A stretch of 64,000 nucleotides of DNA from Thermodesulfobacteriota bacterium (lineage in GTDB: Bacteria > Desulfobacterota > WTBG01 > CAIYCZ01 > CAIRTM01). The notes under the pieces were generated by a model that was not told the DNA's origin, made no database searches, and saw only the letters and a program-made list of their open reading frames with translations. Below, piece by piece: positions 18,790 through 27,005 of this stretch. The stretch spans positions 16,113 to 80,112 of the forward strand of contig JANQFE010000004.1 in NCBI GenBank assembly GCA_028278025.1, given 5' to 3'. The translations under genes and the position numbers were made by a program. Position 1 is the first letter of the stretch, and the number at the start of each line of letters is the position of its first letter.

Positions 18790-20471
18790 AACAGATTCTT
18801 ATCGTAAATCTTGCTCGTTTTGGGGACATCTTCCAGTCATTACCGATGATCCAGACCATAAGACGCCAAGAACCCGATGCCCGGATATCCTTACTGGTTA
18901 ATGATACTTTTTCAGATGTGTGTACTTTGCTGCCCGGTGTTAATGACTATTTTAAGATCGACTTTAGGAAGGTTTGGACGAATCTTTGTGAGCATTCAGC
19001 CTGCCTGGAGAATGCCTATGAATATTTACAGGGTCTTTTCAGTTCGTTGAGGAAACAAAAGTATGACAGAGTCATCAATATTACCCCTCACTATATTGGA
19101 ATTTATTCATCTTTTCTGGCAGGAGATGAATCAATAGTCGGTTCACGCATGAATGAATGGCAAAAGTACTATATAAACATTACCCGGCATTGGAAAACCA
19201 TATCTTTTCATCTTGCGGATCTTTTTACCAGGATAGCCGGTTGTCCCGTAGAAAAGCATGTTCCCAGGCTTTGTATAAGCAAGCAAGCCCATATGTTTGC
19301 CCGAGAACTGCTTTGCAAAGAGGGTCTGACTGCAAACGAACATCTGATAGGTTTTCACATCGGTGCAAGCCATGCAGAAAAACAATGGCCGCTGGAGTAT
19401 TTCAGTGAGCTCGGCAATCGTATATTGGATAAAATACATGCACGTATAATTCTGTTCGGCATAGAATCTGAGGCCGCCGACGGAAAGATACTGGAACAAA
19501 AGTTATCCGGTAATGTTATTAATGTCATTGGTAAAACAAGGGTTGTGGAGCTTGCTGCGCTTCTGTCACAGACACACGTTTTAGTATCAAACGACTCGGG
19601 ACCAATGCATGTTGCGGCAGCCTGCGGCACAAAGATTATAAGCATACATACCGGTAAAGAAAAGTGTTTTTCTACAGGACCATACGGCAGCGGGCATATT
19701 GCCCTGCAGCCGCGCATCGCCTGCCACCCCTGTGAAATCCCGGAATCGTGCCCCACACTTATGTGCAGAGCAATGATCGGTCCCGGGCTTGTATATTCAG
19801 CAGTTGCTTTTATGCTTAACGGCACAAATGTTTCAGAGACTTTTGATTGCACACATGATCTGCAACAAGCTGATGTGTTGGTGTCACGCTTTGATGATAA
19901 TGGGTACCTGGATTTTTATCCATTAATTAAATCCGAGATAACGATGAGTGTCCTGAGCAATCGAATGCTGCGCTTTTTATGGAACAAAACTCTTTCACCG
20001 CTTTCGGATCACAACGAAGATAACCACGATCTGAAGTGCTATAGTAATGCATTAGTTGAACAGATAAAAAAGTTTTACCTTATTGAATCGTGTTTAAAAT
20101 TAAAAATGCAGTGGCAGAACGTTGATGCATGTATGCTTGATCTTTGTGACATGGCCCGGCAGGGCATCGCATTAGCCGATGATATAGCACAAGTCGGGTC
20201 CAGACCGTTACAAAATATAAAAATACTGCAGCAGCTTTCAGAAAGAATAGAAGCGCTTGATTTAAAGATCATCAGCCGGGGTGAAGCATTAACTGATTTT
20301 GCAACTATAACCCATATGTTTAATTTTGAAAAACAGAAACTTGATGGTACCCACATAAAAGATATGGTCCAGATGACACATGATATTTATCAAAGACTGT
20401 TTACAAGGTGCAATGTATTGCACATGCTGGGGCACTTGTTTTTCAAGGGCATTGAAAATTTAGACGTTTAA
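18786..20471 (+). CDS. GT9-family (heptosyltransferase-fold) glycosyltransferase, module 2
   Basis: 561 residues, paralogous to 15375-16982. The GT9 region is about 1-345: ILIVNLARFGDIFQSLPMI, FHIGASHAEKQWPLEYFSEL, VSNDSGPMHVAAACGTKIIS, TGPYGSGHIALQ and the Cys pair in CHPCEIPESCPTLMC. The C-terminal 215 residues are mostly helical and unassigned, as in its relative. The ATGA overlap with the upstream fusion gene implies coupled translation. It is the last transferase of the island. A flagellar glycan is the likely acceptor; a role in LPS core cannot be excluded, but no other LPS core genes are nearby. Confidence 0.75.
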   Translation: MKQILIVNLARFGDIFQSLPMIQTIRRQEPDARISLLVNDTFSDVCTLLPGVNDYFKIDFRKVWTNLCEHSACLENAYEYLQGLFSSLRKQKYDRVINITPHYIGIYSSFLAGDESIVGSRMNEWQKYYINITRHWKTISFHLADLFTRIAGCPVEKHVPRLCISKQAHMFARELLCKEGLTANEHLIGFHIGASHAEKQWPLEYFSELGNRILDKIHARIILFGIESEAADGKILEQKLSGNVINVIGKTRVVELAALLSQTHVLVSNDSGPMHVAAACGTKIISIHTGKEKCFSTGPYGSGHIALQPRIACHPCEIPESCPTLMCRAMIGPGLVYSAVAFMLNGTNVSETFDCTHDLQQADVLVSRFDDNGYLDFYPLIKSEITMSVLSNRMLRFLWNKTLSPLSDHNEDNHDLKCYSNALVEQIKKFYLIESCLKLKMQWQNVDACMLDLCDMARQGIALADDIAQVGSRPLQNIKILQQLSERIEALDLKIISRGEALTDFATITHMFNFEKQKLDGTHIKDMVQMTHDIYQRLFTRCNVLHMLGHLFFKGIENLDV

Positions 20472-20488
20472 CTTATAAGGAGGTAACT

Positions 20489-21103
20489 ATGAATATAACA
20501 GTAAATGGAGCACCGGTGTTGGATCAATGCCGAGACGCTGTCAATCTGGAAGAACTGCTGTTGAAGCTGTCAAGAACCACACTGCCTCAGGACCATTTAG
20601 TGGGTGTAGTAAAGGTTAACGGCGAGGAATTTTCCGAACAGTATGACGGGCAAGCCCGGGAAGTTATGGTTAAAGGAATACAGGAAATTGAAATCGCAAC
20701 GATACCTATCGAAAAATTTGCTGCGGCAGCCTTTAGCGATTGCACAGTACTTATCGGAAAGATTATTGATTCCGTCATGAACACTGCCGAGCTTTTCAGG
20801 ATGTATGATGAGTCAGAAGCAAATGAACAGTATAGCAAGGTTATTGATTCACTCAGAGCCCTGTACCAGTTTATTGATTCTACTCAAAAAACTATCGGGT
20901 GGGATTTTACTGCTTCGATGTATCAAGGCAAACCTGTTCAAACTTCCTGGGAACGCCTTATTGAAATTGTTGACGAGCTTAAGCAGCCCCAGGAAGAAGG
21001 TGATTGGGTACTGCTTGCGGATTTGATGGAGTATGAACTTGTTCCTATCCTTACACAATGGAAAGAAATTTTTGGCGAAAAAGCTGTAAGCTCTCAGGCG
21101 TAG
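20489..21103 (+). CDS. Conserved-looking protein of unknown function in flagellar context
   Basis: 204 residues behind a perfect AAGGAGG site (20477-20483). The first 75 residues look like a small beta-grasp-type domain (MNITVNGAPVL; VVKVNGEEF; VKGIQEIEIATIP). The remainder is helical and acidic (about 85-195: SVMNTAELFRMYDESEANEQ, LMEYELVPILTQWKEIFGE). I do not recognise a family with confidence. It has no signal peptide or membrane segment, so it is cytoplasmic. It lies between the glycosylation island and a FliT/FlgN-like gene 33 bases downstream. A chaperone or assembly role for modified flagellar subunits is possible but unproven. Confidence 0.7.
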   Translation: MNITVNGAPVLDQCRDAVNLEELLLKLSRTTLPQDHLVGVVKVNGEEFSEQYDGQAREVMVKGIQEIEIATIPIEKFAAAAFSDCTVLIGKIIDSVMNTAELFRMYDESEANEQYSKVIDSLRALYQFIDSTQKTIGWDFTASMYQGKPVQTSWERLIEIVDELKQPQEEGDWVLLADLMEYELVPILTQWKEIFGEKAVSSQA

Positions 21104-21136
21104 ATATAACCGTTTTTACAGAATGAAACCGGTGTA

Positions 21137-21484
21137 ATGAAAAAAATTGAAGAGCTTTTTGTGCTTACAAATTCTGCACTTTCATATGCTGAAAAAAAGG
21201 ATATTGCCCAAGTAACCAGATGTCTGCGCGAAAGAGCAAAAATTCTGGAAAAATTACAAGTCTATCTCAAAAGCATACCATCTGAGAATCGATTGAAAAT
21301 TCTTTGCAAGATGAACAACATTCTTAAAAAGGATGAGCAGTTAAACACTCTTTTAAGAGAACATAAAGAGGCGCTGGGAAGGGAAAAGAAAACCCATAAA
21401 CAAAGACAGTTGCTCAAGCTGCGTTTTGCCGACACTAAACGGGCCGGCTTTGGGGGCCCAAACTTCATAGACAAGAAAGTTTAA
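21137..21484 (+). CDS. Putative flagellar chaperone, FliT/FlgN-like
   Basis: 115 residues, helical and highly charged. The N-terminal half (KKIEELFVLTNSALSYAEKK, then CLRERAKILEKLQVYL) has the heptad pattern of small flagellar export chaperones such as FliT or FlgN, which bind the C-termini of FliD or the hook-filament proteins. The C-terminus (LLKLRFADTKRAGFGGPNFI) is basic, with a Gly-rich end. Identification rests on size, composition and position next to fliS and fliD, not on a firm motif. It converges on fliS with a 23-base gap containing a T-run but no clear stem. Confidence 0.5.
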   Translation: MKKIEELFVLTNSALSYAEKKDIAQVTRCLRERAKILEKLQVYLKSIPSENRLKILCKMNNILKKDEQLNTLLREHKEALGREKKTHKQRQLLKLRFADTKRAGFGGPNFIDKKV

Positions 21485-21507
21485 ACACTGCACTATTTTT
21501 TTAACCT

Positions 21508-21954
21508 TTAGGCATAATTGATACGATTTTCCCCATGATATACGGCAGCATCCTGCGGCCTGCTTTCCGTATCAATTGTTTTATCGGTAGAAATTTCCTG
21601 CCATGCATCCCGCAGTTCGGATAGTATCTTTAATGACTGGTTAACTTTTGTGATGTCATTATCGGTAAGAACATCGGTTAAATGCCGGTTGAGAAAATGG
21701 TAGAGCTTGCGCAGGGTTTCGGCAATCTCTTTGCCGCCTTCCATATTAAGGGCATTGTTGAGTTCATGGATAATAAACTGTGTTCGTGTAATGAACTGAT
21801 TTCGCCTGGTCGGATCATTGCGCTTATGACACTCAAGGGCCTGCTTAAGTGATGCTATGGCAGCATTATACACCATGATGATGAGTTTAATGCGATTGGT
21901 GGACGTAACTTCAATATTTTTATAAGCATTTGCATTTTCTTGTGGATTCACCAT
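21508..21954 (-). CDS. fliS: Flagellin export chaperone FliS
   Basis: 148 residues from the ATG at 21954, preceded by GGGGG about 5 bases upstream; an ATG four codons earlier (21966) is weaker. FliS binds the C-terminal disordered region of flagellin in the cytoplasm and prevents early polymerisation. The family pattern is clear: NANAYKNIEVTSTNRIKLI near the N-terminus, MVYNAAIASLKQAL, then IHELNNALNMEGGKEIAETL and LYHFLNRHLTDV. It follows fliD by 25 bases on the same strand, so it is likely expressed from the sigma-54-type promoter upstream of fliD. The C-terminal tail is short and unremarkable. Confidence 0.92.
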   Translation of the reverse strand: MVNPQENANAYKNIEVTSTNRIKLIIMVYNAAIASLKQALECHKRNDPTRRNQFITRTQFIIHELNNALNMEGGKEIAETLRKLYHFLNRHLTDVLTDNDITKVNQSLKILSELRDAWQEISTDKTIDTESRPQDAAVYHGENRINYA

Positions 21955-21979
21955 TGATACCCCCATGCATTATTTATTA

Positions 21980-24310
21980 TTATTGTCCGAAACTTGCCAC
22001 TGCATTGGATATATAAGCACTTTGTTGATTGAGCTCTGCCAACACACCCTCAAGACGAGCAAAACGCTCGGTAAGCCTTCGCTCATACAAAGCAAGCCTT
22101 TTTTCTTCGAGTTCAATTTTTTCATCGATGCTGTCAATAATATCCTGATAATTATCATTAAGTATTCCCACAGGACCGTCGGAAGGATCTGTCAGAAAAT
22201 CAAGCTCATCCTTCAAAACGCCGGCAAGCCCCAGTTTAAGATCAACTTCACCGGTAAAACTTTGTAATGTATCATTGACTCTGATCTCCATACCTTTCCC
22301 CGGACCATCTAGGATCGTAAGGGTATCGTTTGTTGCGTCCCATGAAACATCATACCAGGTAGAACTATCCGTAGGTCGTATTCTGCTTTGTGAAGGAAAT
22401 GCAGAATCAAACTCTATCTCATAGGTTCCGGCTTCAGTAATGCCCGCAATATAGCTTTCAAAGTCAAGGCTTGAATGGGCAGATCTGCCTAAAAAATATT
22501 CTGAAAAAAGGTCTGCAACAGCATCAGGATCATCTGCCAGAGCACTATCAAGCACGGATTCATCAATCAGCAGCTGACCCTGCGTATCAGATCCCTGATC
22601 AGCATCAGTATAAATACCAATTTGCATAAGATTAATATAGCTATCATAGCCATCTCTAAACCCGGACGGGTTCGTTGAAACAATACTATTAAGCCTGTTT
22701 TTTATGGTATCAACAGCATAATTGCCGAGAAGAATTCCTGTTTCTTCTGTCTCGGTATTATAATAAGTCTGTTCTTTAATGTAGCTGCGGACTTCATTAA
22801 AAGCAGTCACAAAAGTTGTTATATTCTCTTTTACTGCTTCGGTATCGGTTGTTACCGTAACATTTGCAGTGCCGTCCCCTACCAAAGTAAGATTAACTCC
22901 GGTGATCAAATCACCAATTGTGTTGGATGCTCTTTGAAGGTAGGAGTCATCAGCAGGATATCCATCAATCTGCAGCATTGCGTTTTGGGCCGACTGGCCC
23001 TCTGTGAAAGTAGTTGAAAAGTTATCAAGCGTATGGGTTGTATCAAAGGATATTTTATAGGCCGCACCGGTATTATTGCCTGATAAGACCAGATGGTATG
23101 CGGTCGGCAATCCTGTTCCATCATGGATAATACTGGCCGTTACGCCCGGGTTATCACTGTCGGTGTTAATAAGATTAACAAGCTCGGTCAGGGTTGTTCC
23201 TGCGCTTACCTCCAGCTCTACAACCTGACCATTATAGGTGTAGTAAAATGTTCCATTTACGGTTGTTACTGCAGTGGTGTCTTCATCAGCAAAGCCTGCG
23301 TGTATTTCCTTTTCTGCTTTGGCAAGACCGTTGTCCTGTGCCGCCTGGATATCGGCGTTCCAGACATCTATCGTAAAAGTATCGCCACCTTGGGCCGTAC
23401 CCGCACTGAACTGAACCGTAAGGCCCTGGAATACGGTAACCGCGCTGGTCGAGTCGATAGTAACGGTACCGCTGTTTCCTTCTGAGTCGGTCCAGGCAAC
23501 ATCGAATTCATCAGTGCCGACTGTATATTCCGTTGTACTGCTGCCTGCTATGGTAAACGTAAAAGTCTTGTTGGTAGTTCCAAGATATTGCCCGCCTGAT
23601 GTTACAGACGCAGTGCCGTTGAGCGTGCCCTCAGCAGTATCAATTCTGTCACCGGCACCGGACATGGCAAAATCAACAGAAGTATCATTAGTCCCGATTG
23701 TAATACTGTTTGAAGAACCGCCGCTTGCTGCTGTCAGCACAAGCCTGTACTGGTTGCTTGTGGAACCGTCATCTACAACTTCAGCAGTTGCAAGCACTAC
23801 AGCGCCGGCCCAGTTTGCTGAATCGTTTATTGCGGTGGCAACATCCTCAAGGGTATAATTTGTTGCCGGGGTAGGATCGGCAGGAAGAGTTACAGTATCA
23901 GTGGTGGAACCAACAGTTATCTGAATCTGATCATTTTGTGCTGCCACTGCCGTGGTATCCTTATCAGCATAACCTTTTGAACCAAGTCTGTGTTGTATAT
24001 TTGTACCGATTTCAATGCTGTAGGAGCCACTCAATGCACTGCTGCCGGCAGTGGCGGTTATGACATCTTCATCTGAGCTTGTAGCACTTTTAACAAGGAA
24101 CTCGTTTGGACGGTCTATTGCTTTAACAGCTGTATGCAGGGAAGCAAGTTTAATGTTGAGCTCCTGTAGAGCGCTGGTTTTGGATGCCCATTCGGTTCTC
24201 CAGTCTTCAAACGGACCGATACGGCTTTGCCGCTCAGTATCAATGAGGGCCTGGACGATGCTTGCCATATCAATGCCTGACCCAAGTCCTGTAAAAGAGA
24301 TAGCTGCCAT
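21980..24310 (-). CDS. fliD: Flagellar filament capping protein FliD
   Basis: 776 residues, longer than most FliD proteins (roughly 450-700). The N-terminal FliD domain (FTGLGSGIDMASIVQALIDT, then LQELNIKLASLHTAVKAI) and the C-terminal helical end (EEKRLALYERRLTERFARLE, SAYISNAVASFG) assemble the filament cap. The outer region contains two copies of a flagellin 'hook IN'-like segment at about 112-195 and 338-425 (GYADKDTTAV and GFADEDTTAV, each followed by a short beta domain), so the extra length comes partly from internal duplication. The middle is Thr/Ser/Asp-rich, as in exposed or glycosylated domains. It is co-transcribed with fliS behind a sigma-54-type promoter. Confidence 0.93.
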   Translation of the reverse strand: MAAISFTGLGSGIDMASIVQALIDTERQSRIGPFEDWRTEWASKTSALQELNIKLASLHTAVKAIDRPNEFLVKSATSSDEDVITATAGSSALSGSYSIEIGTNIQHRLGSKGYADKDTTAVAAQNDQIQITVGSTTDTVTLPADPTPATNYTLEDVATAINDSANWAGAVVLATAEVVDDGSTSNQYRLVLTAASGGSSNSITIGTNDTSVDFAMSGAGDRIDTAEGTLNGTASVTSGGQYLGTTNKTFTFTIAGSSTTEYTVGTDEFDVAWTDSEGNSGTVTIDSTSAVTVFQGLTVQFSAGTAQGGDTFTIDVWNADIQAAQDNGLAKAEKEIHAGFADEDTTAVTTVNGTFYYTYNGQVVELEVSAGTTLTELVNLINTDSDNPGVTASIIHDGTGLPTAYHLVLSGNNTGAAYKISFDTTHTLDNFSTTFTEGQSAQNAMLQIDGYPADDSYLQRASNTIGDLITGVNLTLVGDGTANVTVTTDTEAVKENITTFVTAFNEVRSYIKEQTYYNTETEETGILLGNYAVDTIKNRLNSIVSTNPSGFRDGYDSYINLMQIGIYTDADQGSDTQGQLLIDESVLDSALADDPDAVADLFSEYFLGRSAHSSLDFESYIAGITEAGTYEIEFDSAFPSQSRIRPTDSSTWYDVSWDATNDTLTILDGPGKGMEIRVNDTLQSFTGEVDLKLGLAGVLKDELDFLTDPSDGPVGILNDNYQDIIDSIDEKIELEEKRLALYERRLTERFARLEGVLAELNQQSAYISNAVASFGQ

Positions 24311-24359
24311 GATAGGTAAATGTCCGCACGATTACTCTTTGAGTTCTCTACCTGGATAC

Positions 24360-24376
24360 CTGCAAAAACAAAGCCA
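24360..24376 (-). promoter_or_regulatory. sigma-54 (RpoN) type promoter of fliD-fliS
   Basis: On the minus strand the bases read TGGCTT-TGTTT-TTGCAG. GG and GC are 12 bases apart and TTGCA is intact; the CAC of the consensus is CTT here. Transcription would start near 24348, about 38 bases before the fliD start. It lies downstream of the fliC terminator, so fliD would be controlled separately from fliC. Confidence 0.55.
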
Positions 24377-24432
24377 ATCTCCGGGGCAAGTAAAATAGTA
24401 TGGAATAACAGGTGATTACATTCATGTTCGGG

Positions 24433-24480
24433 CAAAAAAAAGAATGGCAGGGTAGTATGTATCTGCCACTGCCATTCTTT
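24433..24480 (-). terminator. Rho-independent terminator of fliC
   Basis: A perfect 12-bp inverted repeat, AAAGAATGGCAG (24439-24450) with CTGCCATTCTTT (24469-24480), is followed on the minus strand by a run of eight T residues. It begins 13 bases after the fliC stop codon. It separates fliC from fliD-fliS transcription. Confidence 0.85.
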
Positions 24481-24493
24481 AAAAAGGAAAATA

Positions 24494-25342
24494 TTACCCA
24501 CCGATAAGTGTCAGGGCCATTTGCGGAATCATATTGGCCTGCGCCAACATGGCAATGGCTGCCTGTGATTTAATCTGGTTGTTGACAAATTGCGTCATCT
24601 CGGTTGCAACGTCAACGTCGCGGATACGAGATTCGGCAGACTGCAGGTTCTCGGCCTGGATAGACAGCTGAGCCATTGTGTTTGAGAGCCTGTTGATGTA
24701 TGCACCGATATCGGCACGGACGGTATCTTTTGATACAATAGCAGTATTAATAGTTGTCAGTGCAGACTGGGCACCTGCCTGGGAATTGATGCTGAGCGAA
24801 TCAATACCCAGGGCAGTCTCGGTTGCAGCTCCGATAGCAATGTAGTAGTAGTCCTCGCTCGAGCTATTATTGGGACCAAAATGAATCTTAATACCGTTAC
24901 CGGAGTTTGCAGCAGTCAGAGCACCGTTGAGAAGCTGAACACCGTTAAATCTCGTTGCAAGCGCAATTCGGGTAATCTCGCTGCGCATTGTAATGAACTC
25001 GTTGTTCATGATGCTTCTTTGGGTTGAGGTGTAGGTACCGGTTGCCGACTGTTCCGCCAACTCTTTCATTCTGACAAGCTTTTCGTCGATAACCGATAGG
25101 GCACCGTCTGCCGTGTAGAGCAAACTCTGGGCATCACCGGCATTTCTAATGCCCTGATTAAGAGCTGCAATTTCTGCACGCATCAACTCACTAACGGCGA
25201 GGCCTGCGGCATCATCTGCCGAGGTGTTGATACGCATACCAGATGATAACCTTGTAGTGGATAATTGGAGTTTGTCGTAGGTCACAGCGAAGTTTCTCGC
25301 TACTGCCATCGACATCAAGTTGTTGTTAATTACTAATGGCAT
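24494..25342 (-). CDS. fliC: Flagellin
   Basis: 282 residues, a short flagellin consisting almost only of the conserved D0 and D1 domains. The N-terminal signature is complete (SSGMRINTSADDAAGLAVSE, then GIRNAGDAQSLLYTADGAL). The C-terminal end (SAESRIRDVDVATEMTQFV, then AAIAMLAQANMIPQMALTLI) forms D0. The variable surface domain (about 145-195) is only some 50 residues, with Asn/Ser-rich NSGNGIKIHFGPNNSSSED, a plausible place for glycan attachment. A perfect AAGGAGG lies 7 bases before the ATG. A sigma-28-type promoter is at 25479-25506 and a strong terminator follows the gene. It is the presumed acceptor of the island at 3657-20471. Confidence 0.97.
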   Translation of the reverse strand: MPLVINNNLMSMAVARNFAVTYDKLQLSTTRLSSGMRINTSADDAAGLAVSELMRAEIAALNQGIRNAGDAQSLLYTADGALSVIDEKLVRMKELAEQSATGTYTSTQRSIMNNEFITMRSEITRIALATRFNGVQLLNGALTAANSGNGIKIHFGPNNSSSEDYYYIAIGAATETALGIDSLSINSQAGAQSALTTINTAIVSKDTVRADIGAYINRLSNTMAQLSIQAENLQSAESRIRDVDVATEMTQFVNNQIKSQAAIAMLAQANMIPQMALTLIGG

Positions 25343-25478
25343 GATGTATCCTCCTTGATTTAAATGTTTGCCACGAGCATTGTTGCATGCATCCTTGCCT
25401 TAATTGTTCTAATGCTATGGCAGGTGATTACTACTTATTAACACACCTCCTTTCTATTTAATTTTTTTTACACCTTAC

Positions 25479-25506
25479 GTATCGACAGATTGATCAAAAA
25501 TCTTAA
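25479..25506 (-). promoter_or_regulatory. sigma-28 (FliA) type promoter of fliC
   Basis: The minus strand reads TAAGATTT, an 11-base spacer, then GTCGATAC, against the consensus TAAAGTTT-N11-GCCGATAA (6 of 8 in each box). The predicted leader to the fliC start is about 130 bases. It faces away from the similar promoter at 25564, so fliC and flaG are transcribed divergently. Confidence 0.65.
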
Positions 25507-25563
25507 CCGTGACAGCTGTTTAACTATATATAAAATGCAATCAAAAATTAAAACTTGGGGGAG

Positions 25564-25591
25564 TTAAGTTTTTTAACGAAATTGCCGATGA
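25564..25591 (+). promoter_or_regulatory. sigma-28 (FliA) type promoter of flaG
   Basis: The bases TTAAGTTT (25564-25571) and GCCGATGA (25584-25591) match the FliA boxes, the second at 7 of 8 positions. Reading the first box one base later (TAAGTTTT) gives the standard 11-base spacer. Transcription would start about 70 bases before flaG. Confidence 0.65.
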
Positions 25592-25667
25592 GGACTGTGC
25601 AAAAAAAATAATTAAAATAATTGATATAAATAAAAGGTCACATGCATAAATACATAGGGGGGCACTA

Positions 25668-26027
25668 ATGGAAGCAATTCATACTAATATAAAAAATGTC
25701 GCCGAAGCAATGCGGACTGCTGAGCTGACCAAACAAGGCCAGACAGATAAAAATGTTAAAGAAACCAAACAAGAAACCATCTCTGAAAGTGACACGACCG
25801 TTAACGAAGAACAGGCAAAAAAAATTGCAAAGGGAGTTGATGATTTTCTTAAATTGATACAGACAGACTTACAAGTAGAAATTCATCAGGAAACAAAAAC
25901 GCCGGTCTTTAAAATAGTAAGAACCGATGATAATAAAGTAATCAAAGAAGTTCCTCCTAAAGTAATGCTTGATATTGCAGTAAATATTAAGAATATGGTC
26001 GGATCTTTTGTAGATGATAATGCCTAA
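25668..26027 (+). CDS. flaG: FlaG-family flagellar protein
   Basis: 119 residues. The C-terminal half is the FlaG domain (AKGVDDFLKLIQTDLQVEIH, then PVFKIVRTDDNKVIKEVPPK, LDIAVNIKNMVGSFVD). The N-terminal half is polar and probably disordered. FlaG proteins influence filament length in several bacteria; the molecular role is not settled. It has a GGGGGG purine run 7-12 bases before the ATG and a sigma-28-type promoter upstream, consistent with late flagellar expression together with fliC. Length is normal for the family. Confidence 0.9.
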   Translation: MEAIHTNIKNVAEAMRTAELTKQGQTDKNVKETKQETISESDTTVNEEQAKKIAKGVDDFLKLIQTDLQVEIHQETKTPVFKIVRTDDNKVIKEVPPKVMLDIAVNIKNMVGSFVDDNA

Positions 26028-26171
26028 GCAGAAACAAAACTCTACAAATTCTGCGTACGAACTTACCTGAAAAATTACCTTTCAAAAAATCTATCTGCAC
26101 CACATGACAATCTTTTGATTACAATTGATTACACACAAGCAGAAATAGCTATATTGCATTGGAAATAACAT

Positions 26172-26199
26172 TAAAGTTGCCATCTGGATATTTCGATTA
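26172..26199 (+). promoter_or_regulatory. Possible sigma-28 type promoter of the HD-GYP gene
   Basis: The bases TAAAGTTG, a 12-base spacer and TTCGATTA resemble the FliA boxes (7 of 8, and 5 of 8 including the CGAT core). The spacing equals that of the flaG site when the boxes are aligned the same way. It ends 42 bases before the start at 26242. Confidence 0.4.
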
Positions 26200-26241
26200 C
26201 ACATTAACAAACCGTTAAAAGTCTATTATAAGTGAAAATTC

Positions 26242-26838
26242 ATGAAAAAAGACCACTATAACGTACTGCCGGGTGACGGTACCCTAAAGGATGCGCTGTA
26301 TGCCCTGGTAGCTGCTATCGAGGTGCGTGACAGGGATACGTTATCGCATTCGAAAAGAGTTACAAGGTATGCACTGGATATAGCTGGTGTTTTAGGGTGT
26401 TCTGCAGATGAACGAGAAATACTGTATTCTGCCTGCTATTTGCATGACATTGGTAAGATCGGGATCAGTGATAGTATTCTATTAAAGCAAGGCCAGCTGA
26501 CGACAGGGGAATACGAAATTATAAAACTGCATCCGGTTATCGGTGAAAATATCTTAAAACTTCTGTATCTGCTTCCCCTGCAGAGATCCGTTATCCGTCA
26601 TCATCATGAAAGATGGGACGGAAACGGTTACCCTGACGGTTTGAAGCATGAGGACATTCCGCTGCTGTCACGCATATTAGCTGTAGCGGATTCATATGAT
26701 GCAATTACAACCGACAGGCCGTATCAAACATCATTGCATCATGATCAGGCCGTTGCTGAGTTGAGAAGCAATGATGATCAGTTTGATCAGAACGTTGTTG
26801 ATGCTTTCATAAGAAGTTATAACGGTACGGAAAACTAG
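26242..26838 (+). CDS. HD-GYP domain protein, probable cyclic di-GMP phosphodiesterase
   Basis: 198 residues, a stand-alone HD-GYP domain without receiver or sensor. The metal-binding HD motif (YLHDIGKIGI), the GYP region in its usual form HHHERWDGNGYPDGL, and the downstream RILAVADSYDAITTDRPY are all present, as in active phosphodiesterases that hydrolyse c-di-GMP. It acts in the cytoplasm and would lower c-di-GMP, favouring motility. It stands between flaG and a PilZ protein. No good ribosome-binding site precedes the ATG. The palindromic element B starts directly after its stop codon. Confidence 0.88.
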   Translation: MKKDHYNVLPGDGTLKDALYALVAAIEVRDRDTLSHSKRVTRYALDIAGVLGCSADEREILYSACYLHDIGKIGISDSILLKQGQLTTGEYEIIKLHPVIGENILKLLYLLPLQRSVIRHHHERWDGNGYPDGLKHEDIPLLSRILAVADSYDAITTDRPYQTSLHHDQAVAELRSNDDQFDQNVVDAFIRSYNGTEN

Positions 26839-27005
26839 TACATGAGGACGATTAACATTGGGCCTAAGCTGGGCTCGCACCTGCTTATTTGCTGTGGGCA
26901 ACTTGTTCGCTGGAACGACTATTAGTATATTAGTATAGTTCAGGCTGGAGGGGCCCACACTGACCTTGCTGCCCAAACTGGTGCTTAACCTCCGACTCCA
27001 CAGTT
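26839..27005. repeat. Palindromic intergenic element, copy B
   Basis: This is a diverged relative of the element at 3425-3616. The shared core starts at TGCTG (26890) and runs through GTTCGCTGGAACGAC, then AGTATAG and CTTGCTGCCCAAA. Internal inverted repeats include TGTGGGC (26893-26899) with GCCCACA (26953-26959). Its left end CTAGTACATGA resembles the reverse complement of the right end of copy A. Like copy A, it starts directly at a stop codon. The outer arms are less well matched than in copy A. Confidence 0.5.

Noticed and set aside
15375..20471. The two GT9 proteins as LPS-core heptosyltransferases (WaaC/WaaF)
   Set aside because: The fold fits, but both carry long unknown C-terminal extensions and overlap Maf-like/CgeB fusion genes, with no other LPS core genes nearby. 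LPS function is not claimed.
26029..26055. GCAGAA/TTCTGC inverted repeat after flaG as a terminator
   Set aside because: Stem of only 6 bp, long loop and no T-run.
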